From: an uncultured Clostridia bacterium
GTDB lineage: Bacteria; Bacillota; Clostridia; Peptostreptococcales; Anaerovoracaceae
Assembly: GCA_938049335.1 (NCBI GenBank)
Contig: CALIYX010000025.1
Location: 124,001 to 188,000 of the forward strand
Reading direction: 5' to 3'
DNA: 64,000 nt
The notes under the pieces are model-generated. The model made no database searches, was not told the DNA's origin, and saw nothing but the letters and a program-made list of their open reading frames with translations. The position numbers were made by a program, and so were the translations under genes. This document shows, piece after piece, positions 1 through 8,279 of this stretch (positions within the stretch are counted from its first letter, which is position 1; every line of letters begins with the position of its first letter).

Positions 1-928
1 AAATACTGCAATTACCATGTGTAAAAATTTTTAAAAGCTTTCCTTCGATTGTATCAAGTTGATAGTAACTGTACCAGAAATTAGATTGACACTGCACTAC
101 TTCATTTTTGAATTCTGGTAAATACTTACGCATTTCATCATAAGATAGCAACACAGTCTCGTAAATCACAGTGTTATGATACATAAAATTTAGTTTTGCC
201 GAATACATTTTAGGATTGATATAAAATGCAGCAGACGGAAACCAACTTTCTCTCATTTTTTCTGCTTGTACAATTTGAAATTCTGGGTAATCAGAATGAT
301 AACATGTTTTTTTATTGTCCCAATCAAAGTTCCATTTATCTACCTCATCTAATAGTATCTTAAACCTCTCTAATATTGGTAAGTCAACGCCCAGTCTTCT
401 GCGCCACAATAACTCAATATCACAATAATCTGCTTGTTTATCAATTGGGGTATTGTTGTCTACTACGCGCGTGTATATATGATATGCTCTAACACATTTT
501 CTTTTGTTTATACTAGATTCTCTTATCTTACTATCATAATAATCTTTTTCTAAATAGTAGGGTAAATCATTACTATCTTTTACTACAAGAATATCCACAT
601 CGTGTTTCTCTATTTCGATAGTATACATTTCTATTCGCGGACGAGTTCCTCCTGCAAAGGATATGTGTCTTAAAATATCCGTTATCATTTGCTGGTTTCT
701 TCTATTTTCATCATCTTCTACACCTTTGACCGAAAAATCTGAGTCGTCAATTCCAAAAATGATATACGAATCTCGCCTTGGACGATTATTTGCCATACAC
801 AAGATATCATGCACTAAACTTGCTTTATCATGATGATGGTTTCTTTTGAAATCCCACCAATCGTCTTCCCTCCTTGAAGCTATTAGTTTTTTTATCATTT
901 CACTCAAATTATCAGTACCGTTTCTCAC
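1..928 (-). CDS. AlbA_2 (Schlafen-type) domain protein, partial
   Basis: The minus-strand frame is open from a GTG at 928 to the window edge (309 codons); the C-terminus lies outside. The N-terminal part (about residues 20-110) reads like an AlbA_2/AAA_4 domain: E-D-D-W-W-D-F-K near residue 21, then D-I-L-C-M-A-N-N, an I-I-F-G-I-D-D strand and a V-K-G turn. Such domains occur in DNA- or RNA-binding regulators and in Schlafen-like defence proteins. The rest (about 110-309) is rich in aromatic residues and I do not recognise it. The GTG is preceded by an in-frame stop and a weak GGTGAAG ribosome site; an ATG at 898 is the alternative start. The gene is a separate unit: the ornithine operon terminator lies just upstream of it. 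Function unknown. Confidence 0.7.
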   Translation of the reverse strand, partial: MRNGTDNLSEMIKKLIASRREDDWWDFKRNHHHDKASLVHDILCMANNRPRRDSYIIFGIDDSDFSVKGVEDDENRRNQQMITDILRHISFAGGTRPRIEMYTIEIEKHDVDILVVKDSNDLPYYLEKDYYDSKIRESSINKRKCVRAYHIYTRVVDNNTPIDKQADYCDIELLWRRRLGVDLPILERFKILLDEVDKWNFDWDNKKTCYHSDYPEFQIVQAEKMRESWFPSAAFYINPKMYSAKLNFMYHNTVIYETVLLSYDEMRKYLPEFKNEVVQCQSNFWYSYYQLDTIEGKLLKIFTHGNCSI

Positions 929-1021
929 TACTCTTCACCATTCCTACGAATTCATTTAACATCCTAATTCTGCATATACATATTATAATCTTCAAACCAC
1001 TATAAAGCAATTTACTGTAAT

Positions 1022-1058
1022 AAAAAACGGCACGCCCTAGGTTTCTAGTTTGTGCCGC
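1022..1058 (-). terminator. Rho-independent terminator of the ornithine operon
   Basis: On the minus strand a CGGCAC/GTGCCG stem, with a weaker CTAG/CTAG stem inside the loop, is followed directly by a run of six T. It lies about 50 bases after the orr stop codon and closes the operon. Confidence 0.75.
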
Positions 1059-1110
1059 TTTGATGGATTTATATCCCTATTTGTTCTTTGGATTTGGAGC
1101 TTTGACTAGC

Positions 1111-2199
1111 CTACTTAATATATGTTTTTTCTACATACTTGCTTGTCATGCACTTTAGCAGTCCGCCGTAGCTCAAAGTGAACTCGATCACGTCGCCAAC
1201 CTTATAGTCGCCTTCTGCCTTTGTTACATCGACAATGATGTGGTCTGAGCTTCCACCCATAATCTCAAGTCTTGAGTCAACTGGCTCCATGCTGTCTAGG
1301 TCTGTATCCTGCTTGCCAATTGCGATGATAGCTCTATCCATTATACCTCTGTCCTCGTAGTAAGGTTTCTGTCCAAATGCGTCAACGCCAACCTCTCCGA
1401 TAGGTAGTGATGGCTTTTTCTTGAGCTCAACGATTTCTGCCTTGAGAACAAAAGCATCTGCATCTGTACCTGGAAGTCTTGTGCTGTATGCTGTGTCGTT
1501 TCCGAGGAGCACTGACTCGCCGAGTCTTAGGTTGTTGATTCCCTCTGGAAGCTCACCTTTGTCAACCAAATAGATTGAACTTGAGTTTCCGCCAGAAATC
1601 ATCTCTAGCTTGATGCCGAACTTAGCTTCGATTTCTCTTGCAATCTCAACAAGTCCTGAGAGGTTCTCGTTCTTTGGAATGATAGCGCCGTAGCATGTTA
1701 GGTTAACTCCTACACCATAAAGATTGATATTATCAAGGGCTAGAATCTGCTCAACTGCTTCGAAAATCAGTTCCTTGTTCTGGAAGAAAATTCCCTCTCT
1801 GAGGTCTCCCATATCAATCATCAAAAGTATATCCTGCTTCTTGCCTAGCTTTGATGCTTCAGCATTTAGAAGCTTGATTGTCTCGATTTCGGAGATCATG
1901 CATAAATCAACGTACTTTGCTACCTCAGCAATCTCGCTCTGCATTGGAATTCTTAGAAGAACTGTCTTCTTGCCATTCTTGTGTGCCACATCTGCATAGC
2001 TTGCGATATTTGATATACGTGAATCTGCAAGAAAGTCAACTGCTGGAGTCTCAGCAACCATCTTTACTACTTCTTCATCTGCGCAAACAGCCTTTGTTAC
2101 AACCATCATGCTGCACTTGCCGTGCTCCTTAGTTGTCTTAGCTACTGCATCGAGATTATTTCTGAGTTTCTTTATGTTAATGCTAATCTGTGGATACAT
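1111..2199 (-). CDS. orr: Ornithine racemase Orr
   Basis: PLP-dependent racemase that converts L-ornithine to D-ornithine, the substrate of the aminomutase encoded two genes upstream. The 362-residue protein is an alanine-racemase N-terminal-type TIM barrel. The V-T-K-A motif near residue 36 carries the expected PLP lysine, and S-G-G-N-S-S near 208 resembles the phosphate-binding part. It lacks the C-terminal beta domain of the biosynthetic alanine racemase seen at 58.9 kb, as is usual for Orr. A good AAAAGGAG ribosome site overlaps the end of the preceding gene, which stops 12 bases before this ATG. It is the last gene of the operon and is followed by a terminator. Function rests on the family and on the complete pathway around it. 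Confidence 0.9.
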   Translation of the reverse strand: MYPQISINIKKLRNNLDAVAKTTKEHGKCSMMVVTKAVCADEEVVKMVAETPAVDFLADSRISNIASYADVAHKNGKKTVLLRIPMQSEIAEVAKYVDLCMISEIETIKLLNAEASKLGKKQDILLMIDMGDLREGIFFQNKELIFEAVEQILALDNINLYGVGVNLTCYGAIIPKNENLSGLVEIAREIEAKFGIKLEMISGGNSSSIYLVDKGELPEGINNLRLGESVLLGNDTAYSTRLPGTDADAFVLKAEIVELKKKPSLPIGEVGVDAFGQKPYYEDRGIMDRAIIAIGKQDTDLDSMEPVDSRLEIMGGSSDHIIVDVTKAEGDYKVGDVIEFTLSYGGLLKCMTSKYVEKTYIK

Positions 2200-2211
2200 G
2201 TCATTCTCCTT

Positions 2212-3801
2212 TTATTCCTTATCTGTCCACTTGCCCTTAACGCCTTCGTCATCGCCGTTGCTCGTAGGGTCATCCTTCTTGTACGCTGACATATCATAGC
2301 CGAGTTTTTCCATCTGTCTGATGTGCTCTCTGCGCTCCTCTTCAGCGTGATCCTTCTCTTCAACTGCAATTTCTGCCTCTTTGAGAGCCATAGCTGCCGA
2401 AGTAAACTTCTCCTCAGACTTCTCTGGGAACTTGAAATCCAAGCTCTTTTCGAGTAGCTTTATAGCTGCCTCGCGGTAACGAGTTGAAAGCACACCTAGT
2501 GAAGCCATGATGTAGTCGTTATCAACCAAAATCTGAGCGTGTTCACTTGGGAAAAGAAGCATTCCGCTCTCATTATATGGAGCAATCTTCTTCATGATGT
2601 CCACTCTGTGAGGAAGTCTTGTCAAAGCGCCGCCTGTACCGATGATGTACTTAACCTGTGTAAGGTCCTTACCCTCTGCAAGAGTACTTCTTCCACTTGG
2701 TCCATATATATATCTTAGATATCCAGCGTGTCTTTCAGTCGCCTTAAGAACTGCTTCAGTTGTTAGTCTTTCAACGAACTTTATTTCAGCTTCGTTCTTT
2801 GGAATTGCAACGTAACTAGCGAGAACTTCATCAAAGTCAACTCCCATTGCCTTGCACTCTTCTCTAAGCTTCTCCTCGCCAATGGATTCGATAACCTTCA
2901 TTCTATTAACATATACACCAAGGTCACCTTCTACGGTTCTCTTAGCCTTTGGTTCAGGCGAAATCATAAGTCTTGCAATCTTGTCAGATTCCGTAGCTAC
3001 TGAGTGAAGATCCGTCGTTGCACCACCTACGTCGAGAACGATTAGGTCTCCTAGGCAGTCATACAAAACCTTTGTACACTCCATTACAGCACCTGGTGTT
3101 GGGACGATAGGTCCGTTAACCATGTCCCTAACGTGTTCCATTCCCGGAGCATTTGTGATGTGTTCCTCAAAAGCATCCTGTATTACCTTACGGCAAGGCT
3201 CTACATTGAGAGCATCTATCTTTGGATATACATTGTCTACGATATAGAGCTTCTGTCCGCTCTCCTCATCAAAGATGAGCTTCATCTCTTCCTGGTTCTC
3301 GACATTTCCTGCATATATTACAGGAATCTTAAGACCCATGGCGCGAATAAGCTCCGCATTGTCAAGCGCCGTATCTCTTTCACCGAAGTCAACGCCGCCA
3401 GCTATCAAAATGAGATTAGGATTAATTTCCTTTATCTTTGCTATATCCGTTCTTCTCAAACGACCAGCCGTTATATTGTGGATGATTCCACCTGCACCGA
3501 GAGCAGCTTCCTTTGCTGCCTTCGCTGTCATATCGTAAACGAGGCCGTGAACTGTCATCTTTAGTCCGCCTGCAGCAGATGATGTTGCAAGCATTTCACC
3601 ATATTCTAGTTTATCAATACCTTTATTTCGGCAGAGATCATCTATTGCACCCTGCAATCCGACTCTTACGTCACCTTCTAAAACCGATGTAGGTGCCTGT
3701 CCTTGTCCCCAAAAAACCGGATTATCAGTACCAAGATCTGTGAACGCGTTTACAACCGTCGTTGTAGATCCGATTTCTGCTACCAATACATCTACTTTCA
3801 T
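2212..3801 (-). CDS. MutL/GlmL-family ATPase of ornithine degradation (putative aminomutase reactivase)
   Basis: A 529-residue protein of the glutamate-mutase MutL (GlmL) family, unrelated to the mismatch-repair protein MutL. It shows the actin-like ATPase signatures: phosphate-1 A-E-I-G-S-T-T-T near residue 10 and phosphate-2 D-V-G-G-A-T-T-D-L near residue 260. Members accompany adenosylcobalamin-dependent mutases and are thought to maintain or reactivate the B12 enzyme. Here it lies directly after oraE, so OraSE is the likely client. That role is inferred from position. The last 60 residues are highly charged (E/K/R-rich). A GC-rich hairpin separates it from oraE and may lower its expression. 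Confidence 0.8.
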   Translation of the reverse strand: MKVDVLVAEIGSTTTVVNAFTDLGTDNPVFWGQGQAPTSVLEGDVRVGLQGAIDDLCRNKGIDKLEYGEMLATSSAAGGLKMTVHGLVYDMTAKAAKEAALGAGGIIHNITAGRLRRTDIAKIKEINPNLILIAGGVDFGERDTALDNAELIRAMGLKIPVIYAGNVENQEEMKLIFDEESGQKLYIVDNVYPKIDALNVEPCRKVIQDAFEEHITNAPGMEHVRDMVNGPIVPTPGAVMECTKVLYDCLGDLIVLDVGGATTDLHSVATESDKIARLMISPEPKAKRTVEGDLGVYVNRMKVIESIGEEKLREECKAMGVDFDEVLASYVAIPKNEAEIKFVERLTTEAVLKATERHAGYLRYIYGPSGRSTLAEGKDLTQVKYIIGTGGALTRLPHRVDIMKKIAPYNESGMLLFPSEHAQILVDNDYIMASLGVLSTRYREAAIKLLEKSLDFKFPEKSEEKFTSAAMALKEAEIAVEEKDHAEEERREHIRQMEKLGYDMSAYKKDDPTSNGDDEGVKGKWTDKE

Positions 3802-3826
3802 CTTCTTCCTTTCTGCCGTTTAGACA

Positions 3827-3852
3827 AAAGGACGGGCAAAAGCCCGCCCTTT
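3827..3852 (-). terminator. Intra-operon hairpin/terminator between oraE and the mutL-like gene
   Basis: An 11-bp stem (AAAGGGCGGGC against GCCCGTCCTTT, one mismatch) with a four-base loop is followed by a short T tract on the minus strand. It fills the 66-base gap between two co-directional operon genes. It probably acts as a partial terminator or as a 3'-end stabiliser for the upstream message. Confidence 0.6.
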
Positions 3853-3867
3853 TATTTAATAGAAATC

Positions 3868-6123
3868 CTATTTTTTACCGAACTTTTCGTTGGCTTTTTC
3901 GCCTGGAGCTAGTACGCCCCTCTTTCTCATTGCTTCTTCAGCAAGGAATGTTGCAACATCGATACCATGTGAGTCTCTTCCGAAACCTTCATCGATACCA
4001 GTCTTTCTAGCTTCTTCAGGAACAACCTGAGTTCCACCAGCACAGATAATTACCTTATCTCTGATACCCTTCTCGATTGCGAGTTCGTTGATTCTCTTCA
4101 TGTTCTTGTAGTGGATGTTATCGTGTGAAATGATTGTTGAAGCTAGGATTGCTGAAGCGTTAAGCTCTATAGCAGCGTCAACAAGCTTTTCTACTGGAAC
4201 TGAAGTTCCAAGGTAGTTAACCTTGATACCCCACTTCTCGATACCACCGTGCTTGATGTTGATGATTTCTCTCAGTCCAACTGAGTGTTCGTCTTCTCCT
4301 ACTGTTCCGCAAACAACTACCATTGGGTGTTCCTTGAACTCCTCAAATAGTATTGCATCTGGTAGGTGATGTGGTTCAGGTGGAATCTCAAGTCCTTCAG
4401 GGTCTACATCGAATGTAACCTTACCCTTCATTTCGATTCTTGTACCCTCAGCTTCCTGCATTACTTCCTTACTTGTTACTTCAGGATTCTCAAGGCCGAG
4501 CTTACGACCAATCTCTAGAGCAACAGCTTCGGATGTTCTTGCATTTGCTGGAACCATCATTGTCATGAGTACAACGCCGTCTCCGCACCATTCCATCTCT
4601 GGCTTGATTGCTTTTCCGTCAAGGTATTTTTCAACCTTTTCGAGTCTGCGGTGTACTGTATCTTCTTCTTCAAGCTCGTCGATAAATACGATTTTGCTTC
4701 TGTCTTCGAATGTACATCCTCCGATAAGAGCTGATGGATTTTCAGGATCTCCACCGTACTGCTCAACGTTGTTGTATCCGTAGTGAGCTGTTACTGGAGC
4801 CATGTAGTCTTCTTCTCTCTCAAAGATAAATCCGTAGCCTACACCACCTTCAATCTGTCTTGCGATACCGTCGCCGTTTCTTGCTGGGTACTTAGCTGAG
4901 TCTACGAAGAAGCCTTCCTGTACAGCCTGGAAGTATCCACCAACCTCGATGATTTCTTCCATGAATAGGAGTGCTCTTTCTTTGATGTCTCTAACCATCT
5001 CTCCGAGTGGACCGTCCTTCTTGAGCTCAACGAGTTCCATAAGTCCGTCCATACCGATGAGCGCCTGCTTAGCGTTGTCGCAAGCTTCCATGTTGTAGAT
5101 GTGCCATGGAACGTTTCTTCCTTCATCAGGTGTGATTGTTGACTGGATGTCAGCACGCGTAAGCTTTGAAATGAACATGTTTAGCACGTGTGTTACAGTA
5201 GCTTCTCTTACTGATGAGCAGATATACTTTGTGTTCTGCTGAGCTCTCATCTTATATTTGTCGCAGATATCTCTAAGTGCTACAGCGTATGGCAAGTCAA
5301 GGTACATACAAGGAGCTGGTGTTGCTGTTGGAGGTACTGTTGACAGTGAGATATTGCTTGGCTTAATACCAACCTTCTCTGAGAAGAGTGAGTTGATTGA
5401 GTGCTGAACGATTAGCTCAGGCATTACCTTCCAAGCTTCTCTTGCTGTTGCGTTAGCATTGTGAGCACCGTCAATCTGAAGAATGTCAGCCCAAGCCATG
5501 ATTCTCTTTGATTCGCAAGCGTCTACGAATGATCTAACACAGTTGATATCTCTGTAAAGAACGTTGTACTGTGGATCCTGGTGAGCACCGTTGATACCTT
5601 CTTCAGCGAACATTACCGCTACGTCTGGTCCTGCTACACCTGATACGTATGAGTGGTAGTTGATTGGACGACCTACTTCATCCTCGATGAGATCTAGAGC
5701 CTTTCTCTGTGCTCTAACCTGTTTTCTTGTTACAGGAATACCACCGATACCCTGTGGAGTACCTTCCATAAGTCCATCGATATGTGACTGACCCATATGT
5801 CTGATTACCATGATATGGTCAGCACCGTGCCAAGCAGCCATTCTCATTCTTCTGATATCATCTTCAAATCTACCAGAAGCGATTTCTGTTGTGATTACTG
5901 GAAGTGGCTGTGGATCGATGTCGCCAAAGAACTTAGCTGGTGGAAGACCAACGCTGTTCTTTAGTGGCTTTGAGCAATCCTTATATACAAAAGGTCCCAT
6001 CTCAAGATTAGGTACTGGTTCACGCCAGTGCCATCCTCTTCTTCTTGGCTCATACTTATCAAGATCCTTTATAATCTCTCTAACGTCAATTTTTTCGTTA
6101 TGCTTTAAAATCATATCTGACAT
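3868..6123 (-). CDS. oraE: D-ornithine 4,5-aminomutase, large subunit OraE
   Basis: Catalytic subunit of the adenosylcobalamin- and PLP-dependent aminomutase that moves the terminal amino group of D-ornithine to C4, giving (2R,4S)-2,4-diaminopentanoate. The 751-residue protein has an N-terminal TIM barrel and a C-terminal Rossmann B12-binding domain. The base-off/His-on motif D-x-H-x-x-G is present with the cobalt-ligand histidine at about residue 613. The PLP lysine follows 11 residues later (about 624), the spacing known for this enzyme (His618/Lys629 in Clostridium sticklandii). I-I-S-H-D and C-A-G-G-T in the Rossmann part are further family landmarks. It starts 2 bases after the oraS stop, so the subunits are translationally coupled. 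Confidence 0.96.
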   Translation of the reverse strand: MSDMILKHNEKIDVREIIKDLDKYEPRRRGWHWREPVPNLEMGPFVYKDCSKPLKNSVGLPPAKFFGDIDPQPLPVITTEIASGRFEDDIRRMRMAAWHGADHIMVIRHMGQSHIDGLMEGTPQGIGGIPVTRKQVRAQRKALDLIEDEVGRPINYHSYVSGVAGPDVAVMFAEEGINGAHQDPQYNVLYRDINCVRSFVDACESKRIMAWADILQIDGAHNANATAREAWKVMPELIVQHSINSLFSEKVGIKPSNISLSTVPPTATPAPCMYLDLPYAVALRDICDKYKMRAQQNTKYICSSVREATVTHVLNMFISKLTRADIQSTITPDEGRNVPWHIYNMEACDNAKQALIGMDGLMELVELKKDGPLGEMVRDIKERALLFMEEIIEVGGYFQAVQEGFFVDSAKYPARNGDGIARQIEGGVGYGFIFEREEDYMAPVTAHYGYNNVEQYGGDPENPSALIGGCTFEDRSKIVFIDELEEEDTVHRRLEKVEKYLDGKAIKPEMEWCGDGVVLMTMMVPANARTSEAVALEIGRKLGLENPEVTSKEVMQEAEGTRIEMKGKVTFDVDPEGLEIPPEPHHLPDAILFEEFKEHPMVVVCGTVGEDEHSVGLREIINIKHGGIEKWGIKVNYLGTSVPVEKLVDAAIELNASAILASTIISHDNIHYKNMKRINELAIEKGIRDKVIICAGGTQVVPEEARKTGIDEGFGRDSHGIDVATFLAEEAMRKRGVLAPGEKANEKFGKK

Positions 6124-6125
6124 TT

Positions 6126-6491
6126 TTATTTGCCCCCTTTCTTAAAGAGAGCAACAGCATCTGTCCAGTATTCACCGTTTGCTAATGCTGTGCCTGCTTC
6201 AGGAATAGTAATGTTCTTTTCTTTTGAAATCTTGTAAACAACGTGACCTGCGCCGTGGCCCATTAGTCCGTTATCCATGCAACCCTGTACAATCTTCTGT
6301 GTCTCGAGTGATGAAATTCCCATTCTTAGGAGTACAGCTCTCTCAACTGAAGGTGTTGTGTTCTTCTTTCCAAGCTCCAAAAGAGGATTTACTACCTGTT
6401 CTGTAAGCTGCCAGAATCTCTCATATAGTTCTTCGTCAGTAAGATTAGCTATATGTTTTCTTCTTTCTTGAAAATCGTCTTCTCTTATCAT
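6126..6491 (-). CDS. oraS: D-ornithine 4,5-aminomutase, small subunit OraS
   Basis: Small subunit (121 residues) of the heterodimeric ornithine aminomutase; with OraE it forms the active B12/PLP enzyme. The sequence is helical at the N-terminus and has the conserved segment L-R-M-G-I-S-S-L-E-T-Q-K, followed by a glycine-rich stretch N-G-L-M-G-H-G-A-G-H. Length and position next to oraE match the family. It begins 18 bases after ortB and ends 2 bases before the oraE ATG. Confidence 0.93.
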   Translation of the reverse strand: MIREDDFQERRKHIANLTDEELYERFWQLTEQVVNPLLELGKKNTTPSVERAVLLRMGISSLETQKIVQGCMDNGLMGHGAGHVVYKISKEKNITIPEAGTALANGEYWTDAVALFKKGGK

Positions 6492-6509
6492 TCTTTTTCT
6501 CCTTTTATT

Positions 6510-7916
6510 TTATAGACCTAGGGCGTTCTTAACAAATTCGATATCTGTCTTTGTCTCATCTGCTAGGAACTGAAGGTCTTCAGCTGTTGGGTTTGTTACA
6601 CCATGCTTCTTGCATGACTTCTTGATTAGAGACTCTCTGAAGCGCTTGATGTCGCCTTCCTGAATTGTTAGGAAGCTTGGATCCTTTGGAAGTATTAGGT
6701 TTACACCTGGCTTATCTTCCTTATCAGGATCACCGAACTTAATCTCGATTCCGTTCTCTCTAGCAAACGCCATCTGTGGCTGGATGTGCTTACCAGCACC
6801 TGTGTACTCAGTCTCACTTACTACGATTACTGCATCTTCTGGAAGTTCCTGAGCTAGTGCGAATGCAGCAGCGATAGCTGTGTTTCCAGCAGGTCCTCTT
6901 TCGATACCTTCTAGCTGAGCAAGAGCTTCTGTGATGTACATTACAGCACCCTGCTTAACTGTTACGTATCTATCCATGTAACGTAGAGGTCTTGCAGCAC
7001 TTCTTGGAACGTCTGAGTGGTCAGGATCTGTAGCGTATGGTACACCGAATCCTGTGTGTCCTGTTGTGCATGACTTCTTGTTGAATGCTTCGTCTGATGC
7101 CATTGAAAGTCCTGTTAGGTCGATTGAAGCTGAAACAAGCTTTGTATCTACAGCGCCAGCCTTCATTAGACCACGAGCTGTACCTGTCATCATTCCGCCA
7201 CCAGCGTTTGTGCAAACTACCATCTCTGGATCCTTACCAATGCGCTCACGGCACTGTGTAGCGATCTCGTATCCAAGTGTTTCTACACCAGCGATACCAA
7301 ATGGTGAGTATAGTGAAGCGTTGAAGTATCCTGTATCCTCAAGGATTGATAGGAATGAGTAGAATAGCTCAGGTCCTACTGTTAGCTGAACAACTTCTGC
7401 TCCATATGCTTCGCACTTTCTAGCCTTTTCTACGATTTCAGGCTGTCCAACTCCGTGTGAGTCGTAGCATTCCTGAACAATGATGCACTTTAGGCCCTGC
7501 ATAGCAGCCTGTGATGCAACAGCAGCGCCGTAGTTACCTGATGTAGCAGCGATAACGCCCTTGTATCCTAGCTTCTTAGCGTGTGCAACTGCACAAGCAG
7601 CTCTTCTAGCCTTAAAGCTTCCTGATGCGTTAGCAGCCTCATCCTTAGCGAATATTCTTGCACCGTATCCTGGCTTTGCATACTTTCTTGAAAGAGCTGA
7701 AAGATTGCGTAGCTCGATAAGTGGTGTGTTTCCTACTGCGTGCTCTGACTGAATTCTAGCGATTTCATCAAGAGTGTATCCTGTTGACTTCATTAGAGCT
7801 TCGTAATCAAATGCAACTGAACCTGATTCAAAATCATTGTAGTCAAGTCCAAGAGCTTTCTTCATGATCTCATTCGATCTTCCCATCACGGAATCATAAT
7901 CTTTTGCTAATGCCAT
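6510..7916 (-). CDS. ortB: 2-amino-4-oxopentanoate thiolase, subunit OrtB
   Basis: PLP-binding large subunit (468 residues) of the thiolase that splits 2-amino-4-oxopentanoate with CoA into D-alanine and acetyl-CoA. It has a fold-type II PLP domain like threonine synthase or cysteine synthase. The PLP lysine is in G-S-F-K-A-R (Lys102), followed by a substrate loop A-T-S-G-N-Y-G and the glycine-rich phosphate loop C-T-N-A-G-G-G. The start codon overlaps the ortA stop as TAATG, so the two subunits are coupled. The product D-alanine could be racemised by Alr, encoded at 58.9 kb. Confidence 0.94.
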   Translation of the reverse strand: MALAKDYDSVMGRSNEIMKKALGLDYNDFESGSVAFDYEALMKSTGYTLDEIARIQSEHAVGNTPLIELRNLSALSRKYAKPGYGARIFAKDEAANASGSFKARRAACAVAHAKKLGYKGVIAATSGNYGAAVASQAAMQGLKCIIVQECYDSHGVGQPEIVEKARKCEAYGAEVVQLTVGPELFYSFLSILEDTGYFNASLYSPFGIAGVETLGYEIATQCRERIGKDPEMVVCTNAGGGMMTGTARGLMKAGAVDTKLVSASIDLTGLSMASDEAFNKKSCTTGHTGFGVPYATDPDHSDVPRSAARPLRYMDRYVTVKQGAVMYITEALAQLEGIERGPAGNTAIAAAFALAQELPEDAVIVVSETEYTGAGKHIQPQMAFARENGIEIKFGDPDKEDKPGVNLILPKDPSFLTIQEGDIKRFRESLIKKSCKKHGVTNPTAEDLQFLADETKTDIEFVKNALGL

Positions 7917-8212
7917 TATTTGTTACCTCCCATGATTTCTCTAAGCTGTTTATCGATCTCGATAATTTCTGGAACGAATTTTCCATAGCTGTGTGTATAG
8001 TAAGGGCCTTCTTCGATAAGCTCGCCTTCTACGATACGACCAACCGCTGTCTCTACCTTAACGATGTCGCCAATCTCAGCGTCCTCTAGTAGAGTTCCCT
8101 TTGTCCACATTTCCAAATCACACTTCTGGGTGTCTTCAGGAATCTTTCCTGTTCTTTCTGCAGCCTTAAGAACTACAGAGTGAATTCTTACCCATTCGCC
8201 TTTTTTTGCCAT
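7916..8212 (-). CDS. ortA: 2-amino-4-oxopentanoate thiolase, subunit OrtA
   Basis: Small subunit (98 residues) of the OrtAB thiolase. The sequence shows a compact beta-rich protein with W-V-R-I-H-S near the N-terminus and a conserved tail E-G-P-Y-Y-T-H-S-Y-G-K-F-V-P-E. Size and position before ortB match the family in ornithine-fermenting Clostridia. It is preceded by a strong ribosome site (AAAGGAG) and by a GC-rich hairpin that separates it from ord. Confidence 0.92.
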   Translation of the reverse strand: MAKKGEWVRIHSVVLKAAERTGKIPEDTQKCDLEMWTKGTLLEDAEIGDIVKVETAVGRIVEGELIEEGPYYTHSYGKFVPEIIEIDKQLREIMGGNK

Positions 8213-8233
8213 TTTGTTACTCCTTTATTGATA

Positions 8234-8257
8234 GGGCGCGAAAAGAAATTCGCGCCC
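8234..8257 (-). other. Intercistronic hairpin between ord and ortA
   Basis: A perfect 9-bp GC-rich inverted repeat (GGGCGCGAA against TTCGCGCCC, six-base loop) lies in the 67-base gap. No T run follows on the minus strand, so it is less likely a terminator than an RNA processing or stability element for the polycistronic message. Confidence 0.65.
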
Positions 8258-8279
8258 GTAGTAAATAACTTTTGTTTAA

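Noticed and set aside
3133..3564. 143-codon plus-strand open frame opposite the mutL-like gene
   Set aside because: It lies wholly within a well-supported gene on the other strand, has no ribosome site and no recognisable domain.
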